Assembly (NCBI GenBank): GCA_000785145.2
Contig: JSZA02000001.1
Location: 1-64,000 of the forward strand
DNA length: 64,000 nucleotides
Direction: 5' to 3'
Source: Candidatus Thiomargarita nelsonii
GTDB taxonomy: Bacteria > Pseudomonadota > Gammaproteobacteria > Beggiatoales > Beggiatoaceae
The notes beneath the pieces were generated by a model, which saw only the letters and a list, made by a program, of their open reading frames with translations, was not told where the DNA came from and ran no database searches. Position numbers and translations under genes: made by a program. Of the stretch, positions 17,877 to 27,573 are shown piece by piece; positions within the stretch are counted from its first letter, which is position 1, and every line of letters begins with the position of its first letter.

Positions 17877-19325
17877 ATGCAAGCTTCAGTTATAAAACGT
17901 ATTATTGGCCTATTAGTCATATCCTTTAGTCTCACCCTGTTACCGCCTATGTTGGTATCATTATGGTATCAAGACGAAGGATTAAGTGCTTTCATCATAG
18001 CATTTATCTTTATGTTTGGCATAGGCGTAATATTCTGGCTGCCCTCCAGGCACCATAAAAAAGAGTTACATTTACACGATGGTTTTTTGATTACCGTTGT
18101 GTTTTGGACTGTTCTTAGCATGGTAGGTGCCCTACCATTTTTATTCCTCTCTCATTTAACTCTCGCTCAAGCAGTTTTTGAGGCGGTTTCTGGCTTTACA
18201 ACAACGGGCGCAACAGTTTTTAACCACATAGATACCTTACCTCAATCTCTTTTGTATTATCGCCAACAACTCCAATGGCTGGGAGGTTTAGGTATTATTG
18301 TATTAGCGGTCGCAGTGTTGCCTATGCTAGGTATTGGTGGTATGCAATTATATCGGGCGGAAACCCCAGGTCCCATGCGCGATGACAAATTGACTCCACG
18401 GCTTGCACAAACTGCTAAAGCTTTGTTATATATATATCTTGCCTTAACCCTCGCCTGTGCGCTCGCTTACTGGATGGCGGGCATGAGTCTGTTTGATGCG
18501 ATAGGGCACAGCTACTCAACTGTTGCAACGGGCGGATTTTCTACTCACGATGCCAGTCTAGGCTATTACAAGAGCCCCGTGATAGAGATCATTGCAATGG
18601 TATTTATTATCTTAGGTAGTCTTAACTTTACTGTGCATTATGTTGTGTGGCATCATCAATTCGACATTCGCCAATATTGGCGTGATACTCAAGGCCGTGT
18701 ATTTATTTATATCGTATTAGTACTAATAGGCATTACCGTTGCCGTCTTAATGTGGCAAGGTATTTATACCCATTTTTGGACCGCATTACGTTATGCCAGT
18801 TTTGAAGTCATTTCAATCATCAGCAGTACGGGCTATGCCACTGCTGATTTTAGCAACTGGCCCTTATTTTTACCTGTATTGATTTTGGGCAGTGGATTTA
18901 TTGGCGGATGCGTCGGCTCAACGGCGGGTGGATTTCGAGTGATTCGATTGATCTTATTATACAAACAAGCGATTCGAGAAATCATGCGCTTGATTCATCC
19001 CAATGCTGTCATTACCGTTAAGATTGACAACAAAAAAGTGGCAGACAATGTGACACAAGCGGTTTGGGGATTTGCCTTTTTATATATAGCCAGTTATATT
19101 TTTTTATCAATGCTCTTTATGGCAACGGGTGTCGATATTATTACGGCGTTTTCTGGTGTTGCTGCCACTTTGAATATGACGGGTCCGGGTTTAGGCGAAG
19201 TTGCAGTGACTTACGCTGGCATCAGTGATGCGGGATTATGGATACTCAGTTTTGCTATGTTATTGGGCCGATTAGAAATTTTTACTTTGTTAGTCTTGTT
19301 AAGTCCGGCCTTTTGGAGAAGATAA
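17877..19325 (+). CDS. trkH: Trk-type potassium uptake protein TrkH
   Basis: 482 residues with about ten hydrophobic segments. Four pore-loop repeats are visible by their filter glycines: SGFTTTGATV, STVATGGFST, ISSTGYATADF and LNMTGPGLGEV. It forms the membrane channel of the Trk K+ system; its usual cytoplasmic gate protein TrkA is not adjacent. No strong ribosome site precedes ATG 17877; the tandem hairpin repeat ends 20 bases upstream. Confidence 0.93.
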   Translation: MQASVIKRIIGLLVISFSLTLLPPMLVSLWYQDEGLSAFIIAFIFMFGIGVIFWLPSRHHKKELHLHDGFLITVVFWTVLSMVGALPFLFLSHLTLAQAVFEAVSGFTTTGATVFNHIDTLPQSLLYYRQQLQWLGGLGIIVLAVAVLPMLGIGGMQLYRAETPGPMRDDKLTPRLAQTAKALLYIYLALTLACALAYWMAGMSLFDAIGHSYSTVATGGFSTHDASLGYYKSPVIEIIAMVFIILGSLNFTVHYVVWHHQFDIRQYWRDTQGRVFIYIVLVLIGITVAVLMWQGIYTHFWTALRYASFEVISIISSTGYATADFSNWPLFLPVLILGSGFIGGCVGSTAGGFRVIRLILLYKQAIREIMRLIHPNAVITVKIDNKKVADNVTQAVWGFAFLYIASYIFLSMLFMATGVDIITAFSGVAATLNMTGPGLGEVAVTYAGISDAGLWILSFAMLLGRLEIFTLLVLLSPAFWRR

Positions 19326-19340
19326 TACAAAGGTTTTAAA

Positions 19341-19362
19341 GGAGTCCAAGATTTATCTTGGA
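19341..19362. repeat. CCAAGAT-type half hairpin
   Basis: Single half between trkH and the large exported protein; the reading frame of the next gene is open through it. Confidence 0.75.
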
Positions 19363-19387
19363 CAATTTATTGAGTAAAGAGTTACCT

Positions 19388-22300
19388 ATGAAATGTTTAC
19401 CTCACTATTGCTTAGTTTTTTTGATACTTTGGACTGGCGCAAGCCACGCCACACTTGACGATATACCCATAAAGTTATCACAACCCATAAAAGTTCCCCT
19501 ACACTGGGAAAATATCAAAGGCGATTGGGAGCTCGATCCTGAGCAATCTATGACAGTGCAACTCATGCCCGGAAAATGGCTGCGATTACATAATTCCGAT
19601 GAAACCTTCGCCAACAATGCCTTTGAAATTTCAATGTCAACCGGCACCGGCTTGTATGCCTATTTGCCCGTGCATATTGTTGATAAAGGCCATTCTATAC
19701 TTATTTCGCCTGATCCCACGCTACCAAGATTAGTACGCATCAAGCGTGGCAAACAGCATAAACAAGGGCAAACTTTTGCTTTATTTACGTCGCGCTATAA
19801 ATCAATCATTTCGCCTAAAACTGTCATTCCTGTTCACACTAACAAGCAATCCTTACTGTTGATGCCGCAACGGATTTTCAAAGACTTTTGGTTTGTTCAA
19901 GCAGCCAGCAAACCGTTAGAAGTGAAATTGCAAGGACCAACACGAATCACTTTGGAAAGTCGCTTGATTTATCTTCCCACAGAATCAGCATTAGCACAAG
20001 ATTATCAAATTTATGCACAATTAGATGAAAAAATACAAATATTAGAATTTGAGACAGGCGCAGAAACGGAACAACAGTTAACCATTGATGGCAAAGCACC
20101 CGTGCTAGGACGTCTCCAAGTCGGATATTTAGACATCCCAAAAGGAGAACATTCATTACGATTAACCAGTAGCGCCAATCTCTATATCCGCCTCTTACGA
20201 GAACAAAGCTTTGACTATCTTTTTCCTGAACTCAATCGTCCGGTTCTAGAGAAAAAAACAGAATTGCCACAATGGATTAAACACGCCAGTTGGCAATTAA
20301 CGGAAAAAGAATTGAGTATTCTTGTCTCTAATCGACCTAACACCCTGATGGAAATAGAAAAAATAGCGTTGCGTATCGCACAAGACAATAGCCGCCGTGA
20401 AGGTGGACTGTTAGGCGCAATGATTTTGCGTGAAGCCTTTAAGCGATATCCGTCTGAATCCAAAATCCGCCGACTGGCTAATAGTTTATTAGGAAAACAT
20501 AGCTTTTATAGGGATTTACTGCCTTGGAAGACGGCACCCTCACAGGCAAGGTTTATACCTTACCAGTTGCGCCCGCCTGAACTGCCCAATTTGCCCCTCA
20601 TTGTTGCCGAACAACATCAAGAGGCTTATTTAAAACGCATCCCAAGGGCCTATTTCACGCCGCTTTCTATCAAAAAAGCTTGTGCTGCTCAACAGCATTA
20701 TAAATTGCCAATACGCACCGTGCCTAGCCTATTGCGGATAGTGGTCAAAGAGCCAAACCGTTTAAAAAAAGCGCAAATTTTATGGGTGCAATTTGATAAC
20801 AGTCCCCCGGTGATGATGGAAGTGATACCAACACAACATCTTGAGTTACCTAAAAAAATGTATCGCTTTCATCAGGGCGAAGCCGGGTTGAACCTGTTAG
20901 CCTTGGATCACGGCACACCATTTGTCAGTCTCATTAAGGCAGGTTATTTTGTTTTAGACTTGCCTAGCAAAGTGCGACAAATCAAAGTCTGGCAACCAAG
21001 TTGTGGCACAGAATCCTTGCAAATCGCCTTACAGTATCGTGCCGCCAAGCCTTTTCGCCTCGATGAATCTGAATATTATAGTATTTTTTCACAATTTGAA
21101 ACGGAACAACAATTCTTTCAACATTTTGTGAAATCATTAGACTCACGCAAAACGCCGGCAAATTATTTGTACAACCATTGGTTGCCATTAATCCGATTTT
21201 TAAAGGCTCGGAAAAAACACTTTCGCGCTGCGATTAGTCCACAAAATAGAAAAAAACTTCAATTGTTGAATTTGCAAGAATTACACAATTTGCAGCAACA
21301 AGCACGAAAAGCGCAAACTGAAAAACGCTGGTTAGTGGCACTAGAATTTTGGTCACGTATTGCACAAGGCACTCGCGGAAAATCGCAGCGCGAGGCGGAA
21401 TTCGCACGCATAAAAGCACTTGAACAATTGGGAGAATTGTTTTTAGCAAAACGCCTATTACAAGAACTCTATCTCGATTCACCTGATCCGAGCCTGTCTC
21501 AACAAGCATTTAGGAAATTACTCAGTCGAGAGCAAAATCCTTTTGTTAAAATAGCACCGCTCGCAACAGAAGTGCTCCGTAACCCAACACCAGCCATATT
21601 AACTCAATTGGCTCATGTTTTAGTGGAAAATGGCTATTATGACTATGCTTTTATGATAGGCATGGCACTGCCCAGCGCCTCGCGCCCTCATGCCTTGATG
21701 TTAGAACTCACATACCGTTTCGGTTGGTGGCATAGCTTTGAACAATTGTTGCCGAAGGTATCGAAAGAAAAACAACGATTGTGGCAAGGCTATCGAGCCC
21801 AAAAACAAGGCGATTATGCAGCGGCTCTTAAATTTTGGCGCGACACTGAGTTAGCAACTGCTTTGGAGAAAGGCTTGCAGATTCGTCAACAACTACGGGG
21901 TTCTTCTCAATTTAAACAAGCCGCCATTACCGCATGGGAACGTTGGCAAGCCCCTGGTCCAAAAGAATGGGAAACGGCTACCACATTGGTCAAAGATTAT
22001 GCCCGTAGTGAATTGATCTACGCTATCGAACGAGACTTGTTTTTTAATGTCTTCATCACTCAAATTAATCGCCCAGTCAAGCTACAGATTCCGGGACCAA
22101 TGCGAGTGCGCCTTCAATTCCGCACCTTGCATGAGCCAAACAATAATCAGCCGCTAGATGCTTGGGTGCATGTCAAAGAACATATCGTGCGCTTAAATAA
22201 CATTTTGCCTAGTGACGGACTACGCATTGTGGGAGATGCACAAAAGTTAGGTCATCAAACGACGCAAGTATTTGAATTTGGACCAGGGCACCATGAAGTA

Positions 22301-24355
22301 GAAATATCTGCCATCAACATGCCCATCGCTATCAAAGTGCAAGCCGAAAAACCAAGGCTACCGCTGGCAGTGCTACCGCCCATTAACGAAGAGACTTTGG
22401 TTGCTGCTCTAAAAAATGACAAGCCCCAAAATTTCCAAAAACATTTGCATCAATGGCGATTAAGGGGGCAAGTAGATAATGCAAAACCCATCAAAGACAT
22501 TCTCAAGCGTATGAGCTTATTATTATGGAAGGCAGAACAACAACCCTCACAATCCTTAGTCGTTGAAGGAGAATCGCTGTTTAGGCGCCATCCTCAGACT
22601 CCACACTTACGTTCCTTATGGGCGGCTTTACGTGCCAATACTCAATGGAAAAAGTTGCAAACGATTGAAAGCAGTGCAGGGATACACTTTGTCGAAATGC
22701 AAGGATGGCAACCAGAGAGCACCAGTATGCGTATCCGTAAAGCCCTCTTGAAAAATGTGACAGAAGATGAACAAATCATTACTGGCTACAATCCCATGGC
22801 TTTATCCATGTTCAATTTAAGCGCGACGACTCTCAAATTGACGCTGCGTATGGATGACGTGATTTCTTTCAAGCCGATACATACATCAGTGCTGTATTGG
22901 TTAGATAATGAACCCCGGCGACGGCTACGACTAACCCCCATGCAAGCGTCTCAAACCTTAGAGATTTCGGTACCCGAAGGAGAGCACATCCTTTATGTTG
23001 CGATTGAAAAGCCAGTTGCCAATCAATTTTTGCGTATTCGGCTCAAAGAATCGGCACCCTTGTTTAAAAAATATGAACGTAGTTATCATGTTTCCACACA
23101 AGAAGAGCCCCTGATTGTGAATGTAAAAGGACCGAATTGGCTACGGATTAGTGAATGGCATCCGACTCACATTGACACTCGTTATCAACAAGTGGGCGAG
23201 GGTTGGCACAGACTGACTTTTCCGCCAGCGAAAGGGGAAAGGATGGCTTTGTTGCGTTTACACGAAATGGTGCCAAAAGATGAAAATGAAAAACAAGCAG
23301 AGGTGCAATTACGACAACTTCGTGTTGTAGCAGAATCGCTACCACAACAACATCTGTATGTTTATGAAGAGACAAAATCTACCAGAAAAGGTAACTTTCC
23401 ACATTGGCTGGATGTGAGAGATGGCATTCCCCTGAGTGCTCAAAGAAAAGATAGCCGAAGTTTTACAGCCTCAATGCGACGGCGACAAAATGTGGAAGAA
23501 GATGACATCCAATTCCAAGATTTATTTGAAATAAGCACGACGTATCGCTCATTTGATGAAGTCTCAAGAAACTACCTCAAATCAAAATGGCTGGCGCGTT
23601 TCAATGAAGAGGGTGACATAACGCTGGGAGCAAAAAGAGATTTGCACTATAAACAGGCACAAGGACGTCCATTTGCCCTACGCCTTTCGGGCTCAATTTA
23701 TGCCCAACAAGTGTGGGGTGGCGACTTAGAATGGCATGGATTAGTAAAAGGCTCGCTGTCACAATATTGGAGAATTAATTTAAAATCCTACCACGTTCCC
23801 AGTTTCAGCGTATTTGGTCGTTGGCTAAGTACACCCGATGAATTTGCAGAACGCTTGGACAATGATGTCTATAGTGATTATAAAACCGATCATCGCTTTG
23901 GAATCAGCCTAGCAGACTCATTCATCTATGAGCCTTGGCGAGATACTCGGTGGGTTGGACGAATAAGACTGAATAGCAATGAAAATATAGTCAAGCCAGA
24001 CTATTTACGCCTAAAAGCGGAATGGCAACAACTTTTGGGAGAGGCGCAATTCGATCTAGCTTATCGCTTTTATCATTATTGGTCAGATGAAGATCGGAAA
24101 CGGAGTATCAATCGTCATTGGTTGTCATTAGATTTCAGTTGGGATATTTGGGATGAGAATTTATCGCGCTGGGAATGGGGTATCAAACTGGATCAAGATT
24201 TGGACAATAATGAATTACAAGGGATGCTCTATCTGTCATGGCATAATAGTCGTGGACGTGGCTATCAAGACTTTCTGCCCGGTGAAGTGGATTTTTTGAG
24301 GCTGCGAAAAAAACGGATGCCTAGTGTTAATGATACAATTCTGATGGTTCGGTAG
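19388..24355 (+). CDS. Very large exported TPR/barrel-like protein
   Basis: 1655 residues from ATG 19388, chosen for its signal peptide (MKCLPHYCLVFLILWTGASHA); the in-frame TTG upstream would translate a repeat. After the signal there are beta-rich segments (about 25-300), then a long helical region with TPR-like pairs (about 310-900, e.g. AQTEKRWLVALEFWSRIAQG, GDYAAALKFWRDTEL), another beta-rich part, and a C-terminal ~280 residues of alternating aromatic strands (GSLSQYWRINLKSYHV, AQFDLAYRFYHYWSD, WLSLDFSWDIWD) that look like an outer-membrane barrel. The order TPR then barrel recalls polysaccharide-export porins such as PgaA or BcsC, but no specific family is recognised. Confidence 0.75.
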   Translation: MKCLPHYCLVFLILWTGASHATLDDIPIKLSQPIKVPLHWENIKGDWELDPEQSMTVQLMPGKWLRLHNSDETFANNAFEISMSTGTGLYAYLPVHIVDKGHSILISPDPTLPRLVRIKRGKQHKQGQTFALFTSRYKSIISPKTVIPVHTNKQSLLLMPQRIFKDFWFVQAASKPLEVKLQGPTRITLESRLIYLPTESALAQDYQIYAQLDEKIQILEFETGAETEQQLTIDGKAPVLGRLQVGYLDIPKGEHSLRLTSSANLYIRLLREQSFDYLFPELNRPVLEKKTELPQWIKHASWQLTEKELSILVSNRPNTLMEIEKIALRIAQDNSRREGGLLGAMILREAFKRYPSESKIRRLANSLLGKHSFYRDLLPWKTAPSQARFIPYQLRPPELPNLPLIVAEQHQEAYLKRIPRAYFTPLSIKKACAAQQHYKLPIRTVPSLLRIVVKEPNRLKKAQILWVQFDNSPPVMMEVIPTQHLELPKKMYRFHQGEAGLNLLALDHGTPFVSLIKAGYFVLDLPSKVRQIKVWQPSCGTESLQIALQYRAAKPFRLDESEYYSIFSQFETEQQFFQHFVKSLDSRKTPANYLYNHWLPLIRFLKARKKHFRAAISPQNRKKLQLLNLQELHNLQQQARKAQTEKRWLVALEFWSRIAQGTRGKSQREAEFARIKALEQLGELFLAKRLLQELYLDSPDPSLSQQAFRKLLSREQNPFVKIAPLATEVLRNPTPAILTQLAHVLVENGYYDYAFMIGMALPSASRPHALMLELTYRFGWWHSFEQLLPKVSKEKQRLWQGYRAQKQGDYAAALKFWRDTELATALEKGLQIRQQLRGSSQFKQAAITAWERWQAPGPKEWETATTLVKDYARSELIYAIERDLFFNVFITQINRPVKLQIPGPMRVRLQFRTLHEPNNNQPLDAWVHVKEHIVRLNNILPSDGLRIVGDAQKLGHQTTQVFEFGPGHHEVEISAINMPIAIKVQAEKPRLPLAVLPPINEETLVAALKNDKPQNFQKHLHQWRLRGQVDNAKPIKDILKRMSLLLWKAEQQPSQSLVVEGESLFRRHPQTPHLRSLWAALRANTQWKKLQTIESSAGIHFVEMQGWQPESTSMRIRKALLKNVTEDEQIITGYNPMALSMFNLSATTLKLTLRMDDVISFKPIHTSVLYWLDNEPRRRLRLTPMQASQTLEISVPEGEHILYVAIEKPVANQFLRIRLKESAPLFKKYERSYHVSTQEEPLIVNVKGPNWLRISEWHPTHIDTRYQQVGEGWHRLTFPPAKGERMALLRLHEMVPKDENEKQAEVQLRQLRVVAESLPQQHLYVYEETKSTRKGNFPHWLDVRDGIPLSAQRKDSRSFTASMRRRQNVEEDDIQFQDLFEISTTYRSFDEVSRNYLKSKWLARFNEEGDITLGAKRDLHYKQAQGRPFALRLSGSIYAQQVWGGDLEWHGLVKGSLSQYWRINLKSYHVPSFSVFGRWLSTPDEFAERLDNDVYSDYKTDHRFGISLADSFIYEPWRDTRWVGRIRLNSNENIVKPDYLRLKAEWQQLLGEAQFDLAYRFYHYWSDEDRKRSINRHWLSLDFSWDIWDENLSRWEWGIKLDQDLDNNELQGMLYLSWHNSRGRGYQDFLPGEVDFLRLRKKRMPSVNDTILMVR

Positions 24356-24394
24356 AAATCGTGCAAGGTAGGCGGGGTTTATTTTAACATTTAT

Positions 24395-24430
24395 AGAAAT
24401 CCTATTTTTTAAAAAAATAGGATTTCTTTT
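24395..24430. terminator. Hairpin terminator, AATCCTATTT type
   Basis: AGAAATCCTATTTTTT pairs with AAAAAATAGGATTTCT and is followed by a T run on the plus strand. It lies 40 bases after the large exported protein. Confidence 0.75.
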
Positions 24431-24482
24431 TTTGCCGGAGCAGGTTTGCTTTCCGCGTAGTAACGTTTTATATTTAAAATAT

Positions 24483-24798
24483 CATAAAATCGCCGCTGGT
24501 TGATATTTGTACAACCGCTCTAAAATTTCACGGGCATTACCAGCCTCAATGCCATTAAGTTAAGGTTTTTTTGTAGGGTGGGTAGAGCAGAGCGAAACCC
24601 ACCAAACCTTTGAAATTTCTAACAATGGTGGGTTTCGCTCTCGCTCTACCCACCCTACAATATCTCTTAACTTAATGGCATTGATTACCAGCCTGCCCTT
24701 GTGCCAATAAAATATCAGCCAGTAATTGATTGGCTCCCACATGATTAGGAAATATTCGTCGCTTTTTTGCTAATGGTTTGATTTGGGCAGAGAAAATA
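24483..24798 (-). pseudogene. TPR gene remnant split by a miniature element
   Basis: On the minus strand the flanks of the element at 24546-24684 join into one frame ending at TGA 24483: AKKRRIFPNHVGANQLLADI before, then LLAQGQAGNAREILERLYKY. This is the C-terminal TPR part of a lost protein. Removing the element and one copy of its 9-bp target duplication restores the frame exactly. Confidence 0.75.
24546..24684. mobile_element. TCAATGCC-type element in a TPR remnant
   Basis: 139 bases with perfect 19-base terminal inverted repeats (TCAATGCCATTAAGTTAAG) and 9-bp target duplication TTACCAGCC at 24537-24545 and 24685-24693. The inside is a large imperfect palindrome of GTAGGGTGGGTAGAGC / GCTCTACCCACCCTAC type. 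There is no coding capacity. Confidence 0.88.
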
Positions 24799-24807
24799 TG
24801 AAAAAAT

Positions 24808-24835
24808 ATAACGGCTAAATGTGAATAGCCGTTAT
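24808..24835 (-). terminator. Rho-independent terminator of the Rpn-type gene
   Basis: Reading on the minus strand, ATAACGGCTA and TAGCCGTTAT form a 10-bp stem with an 8-base loop, followed by ATTTTTT. It lies 17 bases after the stop of the nuclease-like gene. Confidence 0.8.
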
Positions 24836-24851
24836 AAATTGATGGAAATTA

Positions 24852-26027
24852 TTAGGAATCATTTTTGTAATTTTCCATCTCTCTCAAAAAATCTTCCATT
24901 TGTTCTCTCGTGAATTTTCCTTGTTCTACCATCCGGTTTGCCACGGCTCTTTCAGAGGCTATTCTCTTGGCTATTCCCGTGGCGATTCCCGTGGTTATTC
25001 CCGTGGTTATTCCCGTGGTTATTCCCACAGCAATCCCCTTTTGAATATCATCTTGCCGTAAATTGAGTTGTTCTCTCATAAGCTTTAATAAAGTTGACTT
25101 ATTAAATACATCACCACTATAAGATCTTTCCCACAAATATGCAACAATTGTCCGCAAACTTTCCAGTTGATCTTCAGTGATCCCCTCAATCATTTCTGTC
25201 AGCGCCTCTTCATTCTTATCAATTTGCTGACGAATATTCTCAATATGGCTTACCGGTGTCTCATTTTCGATATTTTGTAACTCGGATTGGATGATAAACG
25301 GAAATAGAAAAGGGAGCTTTTTCTCAATCATCATATCAATTGTCACAAGGCTTAAGTGATAAGCTTTGTATTTTAACTCTCCCGAATACCTGGGATCAGA
25401 TGTCGGCAACTTTACCGTTCGATCTTCAATCACCTTTTTGCCTCTCGGTGAGCCTTTAAGATAAAAAACGTTACAAAGGATTGTTTTACCTTCGTACCCT
25501 TCATCCATTTCCATGAGATGTCGATATTCCAATTTACGCTTATCCATCTGTTCATCAGACTCGTACTTTCGTTCAATTTCCAAATGGATAATGACATCAT
25601 TGCCATTTTTGTCCTTTGCCTCAAAAATCACATCGGCAATACGTTTGATAAAAATAAACTCTTTTCCAATCAATGCCTTTGTTTTTTGAGCCTTGACTTC
25701 ATATTCTTGCAAAATAAAATCAAGCAGTTCTGGAAAATCTTTAGAAAGCACTTTAGCAACCGAATCGAAACTTCTGATTTCTCTTTTTTCTTTTTCTTCA
25801 AGCTCTTTCAGAGATTCAAAAATATCAATGCTTTGATTGAAGCCCCAGCGGAGCAAAAGTTGCAAAAATTTTCCAAATGGTCCACGATTTTCAAGGAGTC
25901 GTCTTTTGATGATGCCTTGCTCATTTTTAGAAAGCTTTGTTTCAGTCAATAATTTGAGCAAATCAATGACGGTGGGTGGATCAACTAGAGTTCCTTGTTT
26001 TGGGGAGGATTTTGGTGTTTTTTTCAT
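24852..26027 (-). CDS. Rpn/PD-(D/E)XK nuclease-family protein
   Basis: 391 residues from ATG 26027; an in-frame ATG at 26045 adds MLNFFL. The central region IADVIFEAKDKNG..VIIHLEIERKYES has the Asp and E-x-E arrangement of the PD-(D/E)XK fold found in Rpn recombination-promoting nucleases and related transposase-like proteins. Near the C-terminus lies a short tandem repeat GITTGITTGITTGIATGIA (DNA at about 24975-25030), then a charged helix. A 5' fragment of this gene is duplicated at 28204-28509. Function is inferred from fold only. Confidence 0.7.
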   Translation of the reverse strand: MKKTPKSSPKQGTLVDPPTVIDLLKLLTETKLSKNEQGIIKRRLLENRGPFGKFLQLLLRWGFNQSIDIFESLKELEEKEKREIRSFDSVAKVLSKDFPELLDFILQEYEVKAQKTKALIGKEFIFIKRIADVIFEAKDKNGNDVIIHLEIERKYESDEQMDKRKLEYRHLMEMDEGYEGKTILCNVFYLKGSPRGKKVIEDRTVKLPTSDPRYSGELKYKAYHLSLVTIDMMIEKKLPFLFPFIIQSELQNIENETPVSHIENIRQQIDKNEEALTEMIEGITEDQLESLRTIVAYLWERSYSGDVFNKSTLLKLMREQLNLRQDDIQKGIAVGITTGITTGITTGIATGIAKRIASERAVANRMVEQGKFTREQMEDFLREMENYKNDS

Positions 26028-26146
26028 CAAAAAAAAATTGAGCATCAGTTGTGGGTTTAGATGACTAAAATATGGGTTTATCGCCTATTTTTCAAGGAAT
26101 TGGGTTTATCCACTACAGGAAAAAATAAAAATATAAAAATATGACC

Positions 26147-26255
26147 TAGTACTCTGTCAAGCTTAAATTGACGGGTAATGTAGGGTGCGTCCTACGCACC
26201 TTTAGCGTCATGGTGCGTAGGACGCACCCTACAAAACAACATTGACAGTGTACTA
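26147..26255. mobile_element. TA-flanked TAGTAC miniature element, copy 1
   Basis: 109 bases with ends TAGTACTCTGTCAA and TTGACAGTGTACTA (one mismatch). The interior is the GTAGGGTGCGT / ACGCACCCTAC hairpin. The terminal TA on both sides fits a TA target, as in IS630/Tc1-mariner-type elements (inference). Confidence 0.7.
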
Positions 26256-26340
26256 GCCTATTTTGATCGCACCAGTAAACAAGGATTTAGCCGCTTTTTT
26301 TTGAGGCTGTTCAACCTTATTTAAGTAAGAAAAACATCCG

Positions 26341-27180
26341 CTAAAAGATTTTAGCAACGATTTCAATCAAATGAGCAACTGTATCCGTTTTGAATAACTC
26401 AGTAACACCACCTGCAAACTTGCTCAATTGCTTTTTTTGGCCTTTGGTAGGTCATATCATAATAATCCATCTATTTCCTGTTGTTGCAACCATTCATTAA
26501 AAGCACCATCGTCACGCACCACTTGAGTCAATTTATGGCTCAACCACCACACAAAAACTTGTGGACCAATGCGATAACCGCTTGAAAGTTCAGTATCTTT
26601 AATGACAAAACCTTGCGTCTCTAAAGTCCGCAATTCTTGCCCAAAATCTCCTAAGCTTTTCAGAAAAGGATCGCTATTAAATTTTCTATGGCCTAATAAA
26701 GTCGGTGTATGGTCTAAGGCGATAGTGGTGAAAGTTTTACGCATTTCAGGTGTCCTGCCAATTGACGACGTTGAGTCGGATCCTCTTCCTCATCTTCGTA
26801 GGTTTCCCACAGTGCTGATGCCACCACTTGTAGTAAATAAGGTTGGGTGGCATCATTGAGATAAGTCAGAGAACGGCGGCTGGCGGTGATGAATTCTTCG
26901 TTATGCAAATTTGGATGGTGTAGCAATTCATCAAAAGTCTCGCCTTGGCAATTGCGATAAGCTTGAGATAGCGGTGGATTTTGGGCGGTGACTTGTTCAA
27001 GGGTCAGCAAAGCTTGTTTCCAACGAAGGTTTTACCGCAACGTGGCTCACTGATGAGGGCGTAAGATTCACCTTTAATGAGACGGTTGACGATGCGACGG
27101 AGTTCTTTGCGACGGCCTATAAAATGGTCGGGAGAGACGGGGTTGCCGTGATAAAAGGGGTTGGGGGTGAAGAGAGTCAT
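26341..27180 (-). pseudogene. STAND-type AAA ATPase, deleted and frameshifted
   Basis: From ATG 27180: NPFYHGNPVSPDHFIGRRKE, then the P-loop-like LISEPRCGKT, followed by a stop and a shifted frame LTLEQVTAQNPPLSQAYRN. Further on are ITASRRSLTYLND, PYLLQVVASALWE and YEDEEEDPTQRRQ, a second shift to IALDHTPTLLGHRKF, GYRIGPQVFVWWLSHKL and, after another shift, a tail KGQKKQLSKFAGGV ending at 26341. Most of the ATPase core between P-loop and sensor regions is missing. The gene is dead. Confidence 0.8.
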
Positions 27181-27254
27181 GTTGTTTGAAAGCCTTGTAT
27201 TTTATAAACCAAGTTTTTTGAAAAAACTTGGGCTACCAACTATCGCGCGACACA

Positions 27255-27310
27255 GGAGTCCAAGATTTATCAAGGAAGTGACCAGACTTCCAAGATAAAT
27301 CTTGGACTCC
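27255..27310. repeat. Double CCAAGAT hairpin, degraded left half
   Basis: The left half reads CCAAGATTTATCAAGG, so its stem is broken; the right half is perfect. The rest of 27181-27573 has a half TCAATGCC element end (about 27350-27370), a CTCTGCGTGGGAACG repeat piece and AT-rich sequence, with no gene. Confidence 0.65.
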
Positions 27311-27573
27311 TTACCTCGTGATATATCACAGAGTTTTTTGTAAATATCTCTTAACTTAATGGCATTGACACTCTGCGTGGGAACGAGGAATATGCAACTT
27401 TTCCCATTGTCTGAACCTTGATTATAAGGATTGTAAGGATAAAAAGGATGAAATTTGTCGCAAAAAAAATGAAGTGAGAATACCTTGACATAAAGTCAAT
27501 CTACTAATCCTGCAAATCCTTTAAATCCTTTAAAATCAGGGCTCAGACAATGGTAAAAAAGTTGCACATCGCG

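Noticed and set aside
24975..25030. CRISPR-like short repeats
   Set aside because: The repeats are in-frame codons of the GIT motif of a protein.
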